Source of the DNA: an uncultured Clostridia bacterium
GTDB taxonomy: Bacteria > Bacillota > Clostridia > Oscillospirales > Ruminococcaceae
Assembly: GCA_945833805.1 (NCBI GenBank)
Contig: CAMAGG010000002.1
Span: forward strand, 1 to 46,619
Direction: 5' to 3'
Length of the DNA: 46,619 nucleotides
In this document: positions 7,154 through 14,402 of the stretch, piece by piece
How positions within the stretch are numbered: the stretch's first letter is position 1
Layout of the letters: the number at the start of each line of letters is the position of its first letter
Position numbers and translations under genes: made by a program
Notes under the pieces: model-generated
The model's input: the letters and a program-made list of their open reading frames with translations, nothing else
Database searches by the model: none
What the model was told of the DNA's origin: nothing

Positions 7154-8689
7154 TCAGTAGATACCAAGTTCCGCGCCGTATCTGATGAAGATGCTGACAG
7201 TGCAGATCACCAGCACGATGACCGTTGCCGGTACACACGCCTTGAGATATCTTCCCCAGCCGATCGGATAGCCGTGTTTTGCAGCAACAGAGGTTCCCAC
7301 AACGTTTGCGGAGGCTCCGATTGGGGTCGCGCTTCCGCCGATGTCAGTACCGAGGGACAGCGACCATGCTAGAACATCTAGGCTCGTTCCGGTGGTAAGG
7401 GACAGGGTTTTTATTATCGGGATCATTGTTGCGGCAAACGGAATATTGTCCACTACCGAGCTTGCGATCGCCGAGATCCAGATTATGATAGCCACCATGA
7501 GGAGAGCGTTTCCGCCGCTTATGCTTCCAATGAAGTCCGCAACGACCACCAGCACTCCGGTCTGCTCAAGACCGCCGACTACAACGAACAGTCCGACAAA
7601 GAACAGCAGGGTCTTATAATCCACCTTTTTCAGCAGCTCAAGGCAGCTCTTTCCGGAGGTCGCCAGCGTCAGCACAGCCACAACCGCGCCGATAAACGCC
7701 ACCGTAAGCCCTGTCTGCGCGTGAGTTACCAGCATAACTACCGCGATCAGGAAAATTACAATGCTGATGATAAATCCGCGCTTGTCGGTAATTGCTTCCT
7801 TCGGGTCGGGCATTTTGGAGGTGTCGATATTGTTCTTGCTTGCCTCACTCAGTTCCTTTCTGAAAATAAGGAAGAAATACACAAGCACGAACACCAGAGA
7901 AATTCCCGCAATAACACCGGTATTGGTGAGGAAGTCCGCGAAGGAATAACCGAGGGAGGTGCCGACTATGATGTTTGGCGGATCTCCGCACATGGTCGCC
8001 GAACCGCCGAGGTTTGCGCAAAACACCTCTGAAAGTATCATCGGAATAGGATTGAATTTCAGCAGCTGAGCAAGCTCCACGGTAACAGCCGCAAGGAACA
8101 GTATTACGGTAATGCTGTCAATGAACATTGAAAGCACAGCAGACATCAGCATGAACGTGATGAAAAGTGGAATTACCTTATACTTGACAAGCTTTGCCAG
8201 CGTCATGCACAGCCATCTGAAGAAGCCTGCCTTTGCCATTCCCTCTACCATTACCATCATTCCGGCAATGAAGATGATAGTCGCCCAGTTGATCCCGCTT
8301 GAGCTTTCCTCCGCAGAACCCGCCGTATACCAAAAACCCGGTGTGAATATATTCGCGACATTCAATGTTTCCCATACGGCGTCAATGCTCTTCATGCAGA
8401 TACCAAATACCATTACAAGCGTTGCAAGTCCGCAGCAGAGAGTGACAATATGCCGCTCTATCTTGTCCATGATGATAAGTACGAACATCACCACAAATAT
8501 AAGCACTGCAACGATCTTAGCGATAAGCCCGGATTCATCATTGGAGAGTCCCATGAATGTTCCGAAAAGAAGCAGGATCGTTCCCAGCGCGCTCATGCCC
8601 ATTGCCGCCGTTCTGGACAGCCTGTCCCTCGCCGACATGATAAACATGACGACAAAAACGACAACGGCAAGAATGGCTGATAATACCAT
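7154..8689 (-). CDS. ArsB/NhaD/SLC13-type ion transporter
   Basis: A 511-residue polytopic membrane protein of the ion-transporter superfamily that includes ArsB, NhaD and SLC13/citrate permeases. About 11-13 hydrophobic segments are seen, arranged as two repeats. Each repeat has a re-entrant Ser/Asn/Pro-rich hairpin: ANLGGSATMCGDPPNIIVG in the first half and LGTDIGGSATPIGASANVVG in the second, which is the signature of this fold. The cation or anion moved cannot be told; the double SAT(P/M) and NI/NV motifs fit NhaD- and P-protein-like carriers. The start follows GGAGGTAATTAA. It is monocistronic, with a structured leader of about 135 bases. Confidence 0.88.
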   Translation of the reverse strand: MVLSAILAVVVFVVMFIMSARDRLSRTAAMGMSALGTILLLFGTFMGLSNDESGLIAKIVAVLIFVVMFVLIIMDKIERHIVTLCCGLATLVMVFGICMKSIDAVWETLNVANIFTPGFWYTAGSAEESSSGINWATIIFIAGMMVMVEGMAKAGFFRWLCMTLAKLVKYKVIPLFITFMLMSAVLSMFIDSITVILFLAAVTVELAQLLKFNPIPMILSEVFCANLGGSATMCGDPPNIIVGTSLGYSFADFLTNTGVIAGISLVFVLVYFFLIFRKELSEASKNNIDTSKMPDPKEAITDKRGFIISIVIFLIAVVMLVTHAQTGLTVAFIGAVVAVLTLATSGKSCLELLKKVDYKTLLFFVGLFVVVGGLEQTGVLVVVADFIGSISGGNALLMVAIIIWISAIASSVVDNIPFAATMIPIIKTLSLTTGTSLDVLAWSLSLGTDIGGSATPIGASANVVGTSVAAKHGYPIGWGRYLKACVPATVIVLVICTVSIFIRYGAELGIY

Positions 8690-8826
8690 TTAATTACCTC
8701 CGTTCAGAAGCGGCTGTTTATATATGTATACCGCTTCTATTTTGTTCTGCACATAGAAATACTCCCAAAATTGCCGCCTCATTACGGACGCAATATCGGG
8801 AGAAGTTTTCTTTCTGTTTCTTGCGC
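8690..8826 (-). promoter_or_regulatory. Structured 5' leader of the transporter gene
   Basis: Between the promoter and the start codon the RNA can form a two-part stem (CTCCC and ATTGC with GCAAT and GGGAG, around an internal loop). A second 8-bp hairpin, AGAAGCGG/CCGCTTCT, ends just before the Shine-Dalgarno. The second hairpin could gate translation. No known riboswitch consensus was recognised. Metal- or Na+/Li+-sensing classes are plausible given the transporter, but this is speculation. Confidence 0.45.
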
Positions 8827-8832
8827 ACATCA

Positions 8833-8861
8833 ATTCTAACACAAAGAATCTGAAATGTCAA
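8833..8861 (-). promoter_or_regulatory. Promoter of the transporter gene
   Basis: On the minus strand TTGACA (8856-8861), 17 bp, TAGAAT (8833-8838). Confidence 0.8.
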
Positions 8862-8979
8862 GAGGAAATGACTAAATCTGTTAAAATATTATCAAAAATT
8901 TCGCACAAATATTCATAGTTTCAGGCGCATTTTTTGTCATATTAACCAAATTCACTGTTCACAGTTGAGCAATATGCTC

Positions 8980-9012
8980 AAAAAAGCCTGTAAATTAGCC
9001 TCAGTACAGGCT
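8980..9012 (-). terminator. Terminator of cobO
   Basis: On the minus strand AGCCTGTA and TACAGGCT form an 8-bp stem followed by six Ts, 18 bases past the stop. A second small dyad (TTGAGC/GCTCAA, 8965-8981) follows. Confidence 0.85.
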
Positions 9013-9029
9013 GACTGCGCGGCGCTTCC

Positions 9030-9551
9030 TTAGTATTCTATTCCCCTGCGGGCATTCACTCCCTGCGAATAGGGGTGCTTGACGCATTTCATCTCACTAA
9101 TATAGTCCGCCGCTTCAACAAACATATCCGCAGGATCTCTGCCGGTTATCACCAGCTCCGCATTTCCGGGCTTCTCCGTCAGGAACTGCTCCGCCGTGAC
9201 CCTGTCGATAAGGTCAAGGCTGTACGCTGCGTTGAACTCGTCGATTATCAGCATATCGACCTTTCCGGCTCTGACCAGAGAATACCCCTCCTCCAGCAGC
9301 AAATTATGGCAGCGGGTGATCTCAGCCTTGTCCGCTTCAGTCATTGTGTTGAAAAAACCGTAATTCCTGTCGCAGCGTGTTAGCGTAATTCCCGGAATGC
9401 CCCGCAGCACAGCAAGCTCCGCCGTATCCGATCCCTTCAGCAATTGAATTATATGAACCCTCATTCCGGCGCCGGCGGCTCTTATGGCAAGCCCAAGCGC
9501 AGCGGTAGTCTTTCCCTTTCCGTCACCGCAGTATATATGAAGAAAACCCAT
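9030..9551 (-). CDS. cobO: Cob(I)yrinic acid a,c-diamide adenosyltransferase
   Basis: ATP:corrinoid adenosyltransferase of the CobA/CobO/BtuR family, 173 residues, which makes adenosylcobalamin from salvaged or synthesised corrinoid. The P-loop GDGKGKTTAALG is at residues 9-20, LIIDEFNAAY carries the Walker B-like acid, and the C-terminal ISEMKCVKHPYSQGVNARRGIEY tail is family-typical. The gene stands alone, without other cobalamin genes and without a visible cobalamin riboswitch in its short leader, which fits a salvage role. The start follows AAAGGAG. Confidence 0.93.
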   Translation of the reverse strand: MGFLHIYCGDGKGKTTAALGLAIRAAGAGMRVHIIQLLKGSDTAELAVLRGIPGITLTRCDRNYGFFNTMTEADKAEITRCHNLLLEEGYSLVRAGKVDMLIIDEFNAAYSLDLIDRVTAEQFLTEKPGNAELVITGRDPADMFVEAADYISEMKCVKHPYSQGVNARRGIEY

Positions 9552-9582
9552 GTTAGCAGCTCCTTTCAGATCATTTATCTAT

Positions 9583-9611
9583 ATTATATCCAACAAAGCG
9601 TATTATGTCAA
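9583..9611 (-). promoter_or_regulatory. cobO promoter
   Basis: On the minus strand TTGACA (9606-9611), 17 bp, TATAAT (9583-9588). The -35 begins 1 base past the preceding terminator's T-run. Confidence 0.85.
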
Positions 9612-9644
9612 GAAAAATCCACCCTGCTGCATGACAGGGTGGAT
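9612..9644 (-). terminator. Terminator of the gdhA operon
   Basis: On the minus strand a perfect 10-bp stem, ATCCACCCTG/CAGGGTGGAT, is followed by TTTTTC. It begins 5 bases after the stop of the 58-residue gene. Confidence 0.9.
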
Positions 9645-9648
9645 CTGG

Positions 9649-9825
9649 TTATTTGGTATGGTTGATGTTGAAGTTGCAGTTCTCGCTGAACTGCTTGCTC
9701 TCCTTTACGCCCTTTCCCGATTTTCTGTCGTCGGGGTGAAGCTCGTTGTGCAGATGAACGTCCTTAGGTTTATCGTTGCCGCGGACGAGGTCTGCGTCCT
9801 GCTTCATGGTGTGATTTTTTGCCAT
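9649..9825 (-). CDS. Small hydrophilic protein downstream of glutamate dehydrogenase
   Basis: A 58-residue gene, not recognised. It starts ATG at 9825, 20 bases after the gdhA stop, and ends TAA at 9649, just before the operon terminator, so the frame exactly fills the space between the two. The protein is highly charged and has no hydrophobic segment. It contains the runs KQDADLVRGNDKPKDVHLHN and KGVKESKQFSENCNFN, with four histidines and one cysteine. The Shine-Dalgarno is weak (GGTGG), which suggests translation coupled to gdhA. A role tied to glutamate dehydrogenase is only inferred from position. Confidence 0.7.
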   Translation of the reverse strand: MAKNHTMKQDADLVRGNDKPKDVHLHNELHPDDRKSGKGVKESKQFSENCNFNINHTK

Positions 9826-9844
9826 TGCGCCACCGGCTGCTGCA

Positions 9845-11297
<1,453 letters not shown>

Positions 11298-11669
11298 GAT
11301 AATTTTGGATTTTTTTCATCACAAAAATGCTTTTTGTTTAGTTGCAACAATGAATCCGTGCTTTAATTGTACATTTTATACAGATTATTTTACTAAAAGC
11401 ACTAGTTGTATTAGTGCATACTTGCAAATCTCACCGAAAAATCATATCATTTCCAGTATTACGTTTTGTGCTGTGGAACAGTGCAAACCGCACTGCAAAG
11501 CATTTTTTCGTCATTCCAAGCAAATTTCAGATCTCCACCGATGTGCCGGAGTTACAGTATGAGCTTAGATTTATGAATTATTTAAAACTGAAAATTTCAT
11601 TTATGGCAGTATCGCATGAAAGAATACCCTAAATCTGCCCAGTTAAAAAAATATATTTGCAGAAACCAC
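11298..11669. other. Gene-free divergent intergenic region
   Basis: AT-rich DNA between gdhA and the phage-style module. It contains a GCACTA (11399-11404) / TAGTGC (11412-11417) dyad and a GTTGCAAC palindrome at 11341-11348, about 45 bp upstream of the gdhA -35, where a regulator could bind. No gene or RNA was recognised. Confidence 0.4.
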
Positions 11670-11699
11670 TTGACAACTACAAGGTTCTTGTGATATAAT
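11670..11699 (+). promoter_or_regulatory. Promoter of the phage-style regulatory module
   Basis: TTGACA (11670-11675), an 18-bp spacer and TATAAT (11694-11699), immediately followed by a dyad at the start point. Confidence 0.85.
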
Positions 11700-11700
11700 C

Positions 11701-11736
11701 TGTACATAGAGTCATATTGTTATGAACGTATGTACA
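11701..11736. promoter_or_regulatory. Nested dyad at the transcription start, likely operator
   Basis: TGTACATA (11701-11708) and TATGTACA (11729-11736) are perfect inverted arms, with an inner dyad TCATA (11712-11716) / TATGA (11721-11725). It lies directly downstream of the -10, a typical site for autorepression by the XRE protein encoded in the same operon. Confidence 0.6.
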
Positions 11737-11750
11737 AAGGAGTGATGAAT

Positions 11751-12167
11751 GTGGCGGACGTAATGGGAGCGCTTCAAAGAGCGCGAACAATGGAACTTGA
11801 AATACAGACCCAGTTGGAACATATCGAAATGCTCCACAGGATCGCAAACCGGGCGCGGAAGTCCTCCGCCTGCGCTGTGGAAACCGTTGAAAAGCTGGAG
11901 CGGCTGGAACGCGACCTGAACAACACGATAGACGAATTGTGCGATGCAAAACGGGACGCTCTGAAATACATCAGTTTTCTAAGCGGAGAGGAACGCAGCG
12001 TTATCGAGGGCTACTACATACTCGCAAAAAGCTGGCAGAAGCTTTCGCACGACCTGTACATGAGCGAGCGGAGAATATTCCTGCTGAGAAAAAGCGGACT
12101 ATCGAAGCTGCTTGACAGATACGGCGGACAGCCGGTGCAGGGCAGCGAAAAAAACGCGCGTATATGA
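11751..12167 (+). CDS. Phage-type regulatory protein with sigma-70 region 4-like helix-turn-helix
   Basis: First gene of a three-gene module, 138 residues from the GTG at 11751, which lies 8 bases after AAAGGAG (an ATG at 11745 is the alternative). The N-terminal two thirds is a long charged helix with coiled-coil character (ELEIQTQLEHIEMLHRIANR, VEKLERLERDLNNTIDEL). The C-terminus reads LSGEERSVIEGYYI and WQKLSHDLYMSERRIFLLRK, a sigma-region-4-like DNA-binding unit. The layout matches phage late-gene activators of the RinA/ArpU/DUF1492 type; exact family uncertain. No phage structural genes are in the window, so this is an orphan or domesticated module. Confidence 0.7.
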   Translation: MADVMGALQRARTMELEIQTQLEHIEMLHRIANRARKSSACAVETVEKLERLERDLNNTIDELCDAKRDALKYISFLSGEERSVIEGYYILAKSWQKLSHDLYMSERRIFLLRKSGLSKLLDRYGGQPVQGSEKNARI

Positions 12168-12180
12168 AAAGGAGAACATC

Positions 12181-12609
12181 ATGGGACTTGGTAAACGAAT
12201 AAGGGCGCTCAGAGAACGCGCCGGTATCACTCAGGAGGAGCTTGCACAGCGGTTAGGGGTCACTCCGTCGGCAGTCGGGAATTATGAACGCGACATAAGC
12301 CACCCGAAGGAGGAGGTGCTGTACCGGCTGTTTTCAGCGCTCTCCTGCGAGCCGAACGAGCTTTTCTCGGACTATTATAACGTGAAGCTTTCCCCGGCGC
12401 AGCTTCATATTATGAAATACCGGGAGCTGGACGAGCACGGACGTGAGCTTGTGGACGCCTGCACCGAGATCGAGCACCGGCGCTGCTTCGACGGACTAAC
12501 CACCGTTGCGGCGAGGAGCTTCGGCAGGAATGAAACTCCGGAGAAGATACGGCTGAAAAAACGAAAGGGCGCCGGGAGCATTCTCGACCAGCCTGATTAC
12601 AAGGAGTGA
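12181..12609 (+). CDS. XRE-family repressor, ImmR-like
   Basis: A 142-residue regulator starting ATG after AAAAGGAG, 13 bases downstream of the previous stop. Residues 1-65 form a clear Cro/C1 helix-turn-helix (IRALRERAGITQEELAQRLG, SAVGNYERDISHPKEEVLY, LSCEPNELFSD). The C-terminal half is a short dimerisation or cleavage-target region (LDEHGRELVDACTEIEHRRC). Its pairing with an ImmA/IrrE-type peptidase gene mirrors the ImmR-ImmA pairs of conjugative elements and prophages, in which the peptidase relieves repression. It probably binds the dyads at 11701-11736. Confidence 0.85.
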   Translation: MGLGKRIRALRERAGITQEELAQRLGVTPSAVGNYERDISHPKEEVLYRLFSALSCEPNELFSDYYNVKLSPAQLHIMKYRELDEHGRELVDACTEIEHRRCFDGLTTVAARSFGRNETPEKIRLKKRKGAGSILDQPDYKE

Positions 12610-12614
12610 CAGAC

Positions 12615-13286
12615 ATGACAGGTACACAGGCTCTTTTACAGTCCGGAACAATGTCGCTTCCGGTAAATATTTCGGCTCTGGCAAGCCATTTCGGAATAAA
12701 GCTGGTGGATTACAACTCGTTCACGCAGGTATACGACATGGACAAGCAGGAGCTTTACCGCCGGGTGAGCTACGGAGGATTCAGCCTTATGGCGGATGGA
12801 AGCTGTATCTGTGTGCTGAACAGCAGCCTTTGCGGTCAGGCACGCCGCAAATGGACAGCGGCACATGAGATCGGTCATATTCTCTGCGGTCATATTTCCG
12901 GGGAAATCAATCTCCCGACAAATGAGCAGGAGCAGCAGGCGGACCTCTTCGCCGCAGAGCTGCTCGCGCCGCTTACGGTGCTGCATTTCTGCGGAGTATC
13001 CTCGGCGGTAGAGATAGAGCGGCTGTGCGGTCTTTCAAAGCAGGCTGCGGAATACCGTTTTCAGGAACTTTCCCGGCTGCGGCGACAGCAGGACGCGCTT
13101 TACACCTCTGCAATTATTAGCGACGAAAACGCGAAGGCTGACTGCCTTTTCCTTATCACCGAGGATCAGCGGGAGCTTTTCCGGCAGTATTCCCCTTTTA
13201 TCAGCAGGTATATTGCCCGAAGGTCGTCACATGATGGATACGCTGAATATCTGACGATAAAATCCAAAAACAGAATGGCAATCTGA
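12615..13286 (+). CDS. ImmA/IrrE-family metallopeptidase
   Basis: A 223-residue zinc peptidase. The HEXXH site is in WTAAHEIGHILCGHISGE (residues about 85-102), with the downstream acidic region QEQQADLFAAELLAP that supplies the third ligand in this family. The C-terminal part (ERLCGLSKQAAEYRFQELSR onward) is typical of ImmA proteins. The ATG at 12615 lies 8 bases after AAGGAG, which overlaps the end of the repressor gene, so the two are tightly coupled. Known members cleave a cognate XRE repressor after DNA damage or another signal; the signal here is unknown. Confidence 0.9.
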   Translation: MTGTQALLQSGTMSLPVNISALASHFGIKLVDYNSFTQVYDMDKQELYRRVSYGGFSLMADGSCICVLNSSLCGQARRKWTAAHEIGHILCGHISGEINLPTNEQEQQADLFAAELLAPLTVLHFCGVSSAVEIERLCGLSKQAAEYRFQELSRLRRQQDALYTSAIISDENAKADCLFLITEDQRELFRQYSPFISRYIARRSSHDGYAEYLTIKSKNRMAI

Positions 13287-13330
13287 CGAAAAATCTGACG
13301 GCGCGATCGAACGAAAATAATTATGCGGTG

Positions 13331-13388
13331 TTGCCCTAAAATTTTAATTTCAACAATTGTTGACAAATCTTAGGGCAAATGGTATACT
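13331..13388 (+). promoter_or_regulatory. tetR promoter with nested operators
   Basis: TTGACA (13360-13365), 17 bp and TATACT (13383-13388) form the promoter. A perfect 12-base palindrome CAACAATTGTTG (13351-13362) overlaps the -35. Outer arms TTGCCCTAA (13331-13339) and TTAGGGCAA (13370-13378) enclose it, the right arm lying in the spacer. This is the expected layout for autorepression by the TetR protein encoded 70 bases downstream. Confidence 0.75.
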
Positions 13389-13457
13389 TAATATAGTTAT
13401 AGTTTATCAATTCAGGAAAGCATTATAGGCATCTGACATCATTTGGGAGGACATAAT

Positions 13458-14111
13458 ATGCCACCAAAACCTAAATTCACAAAGGAAGAGATCGTTGCCG
13501 CTGCGCTCGAGCTGGTAAGCAGTCAGGGAATAGAGCATCTGACGACTCGAAATCTCGGAGAAATGATGGGAAGCTCGGCGCGACCTATCTTCACCGTTTT
13601 CACCAGCATGGACGAGGTTCAGCTTGAAGTCCGCAAGGCAGCGATGAAGAATTTCAATGCGTATATCCGCGAGAGCGTAAACTTTACTCCCGCGTTCAAG
13701 GAAGCCGGCATACGCATGGTTCGCTTCGCAATCAAAGAGCCGAAGCTGTTTCAGCTGCTATTTATGACCGAGAACAAACATCCGGTAAATCCCGGTTCTT
13801 TTTTCGGGAGTCTTGGCGAATATGAGGATCTATGCACCGAAGTTATCTGCCGCGATTACGAGATGACAAAGCAGGAGGCGGCCGTGATATTCCAGCACAT
13901 GTGGACTTACACATACGGAATAAGCGCCCTCTGCGCAACTCACATGTGTATGTTCCCGGAAAACGAGATCGCCGACCGCCTCGGAACAGAATTCCTTGCG
14001 ATCACATCTATGGTCAAGAGCGGTAACATGAATGTAACCACTCCCCCGCCTGTCCGCGGAAACGACAAGGAAAGCTTCAAGACAAACGAAATACTGGCAG
14101 GACTAAAGTAA
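13458..14111 (+). CDS. TetR/AcrR-family transcriptional regulator
   Basis: A 217-residue repressor. The start at 13458 follows GGGAGGACATAAT; an upstream TTG frame start is poorer. The N-terminal helix-turn-helix (EEIVAAALELVSSQGIEHLTTRNLGEMMGSSARPIFTVFTSMDEV, residues about 9-52) fits TetR, with the recognition helix slightly unusual (SSARPIFTVF in place of the common LYxHF pattern). The ligand domain has Met-, Phe- and Cys-rich helices (FQHMWTYTYGISALCATHMCMF), suggesting a hydrophobic or aromatic ligand. No exporter gene is adjacent; the nearest are the small gene at 14103-14342 and a P-type ATPase. Confidence 0.9.
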   Translation: MPPKPKFTKEEIVAAALELVSSQGIEHLTTRNLGEMMGSSARPIFTVFTSMDEVQLEVRKAAMKNFNAYIRESVNFTPAFKEAGIRMVRFAIKEPKLFQLLFMTENKHPVNPGSFFGSLGEYEDLCTEVICRDYEMTKQEAAVIFQHMWTYTYGISALCATHMCMFPENEIADRLGTEFLAITSMVKSGNMNVTTPPPVRGNDKESFKTNEILAGLK

Positions 14112-14342
14112 ATTGCTTTGTTTAACCGGACTGACTGCCCTGTCTGCTCCGTACTTTTCATAGAATTCGTCGATGTCCGCTTCAGTTCTTATCAACTCCG
14201 CACAGACCAACTTCTTTTCGGAGCTGTTATAGAAGCCTATCGTCTTTTCGCCGGTGCAGACGCTTGATTCCACCCTGATGTCTTCGGCTGAATATCCCTC
14301 GGGCATTGGAAGTACGGTTTTCGGCTTTCTGAATATTCTCAT
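14103..14342 (-). CDS. Small conserved-looking protein of unknown function
   Basis: A 79-residue protein, not recognised. It is preceded by GGGGTGAAGGA and lies 60 bp downstream of the P-type ATPase gene on the same strand, so readthrough past the hairpin at 14372-14398 is its likely source of transcription. No separate promoter was found. It is soluble, with a basic N-terminus (MRIFRKPK) and an alternating strand/helix pattern (EKTIGFYNSSEKKLVCAEL, ADIDEFYEKYG). Its 3' end overlaps the convergent tetR gene by 9 bp, so the two mRNAs have antisense tails. Confidence 0.6.
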   Translation of the reverse strand: MRIFRKPKTVLPMPEGYSAEDIRVESSVCTGEKTIGFYNSSEKKLVCAELIRTEADIDEFYEKYGADRAVSPVKQSNLL

Positions 14343-14371
14343 TCCTTCACCCCATTTTATTTTTCAACACA

Positions 14372-14398
14372 ATTACCCCGGCGCACAGCCGGGGTAAT
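14372..14398. terminator. Hairpin between the P-type ATPase and the small gene
   Basis: A perfect 11-bp stem, ATTACCCCGGC/GCCGGGGTAAT, with a 5-base loop. The plus strand continues ATATTTTTATT. The minus strand, which carries the ATPase mRNA, continues TGTGTTG, so termination there may be partial. Confidence 0.65.
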
Positions 14399-14402
14399 AT
14401 TT

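Noticed and set aside
9030..9551. Expectation of a cobalamin riboswitch before cobO
   Set aside because: The space between promoter and start is only about 30 bases, too short for the aptamer.
11701..11736. Attachment site of an integrated phage
   Set aside because: No integrase, tRNA end or second copy of the sequence was found. The position at the transcription start fits an operator better.
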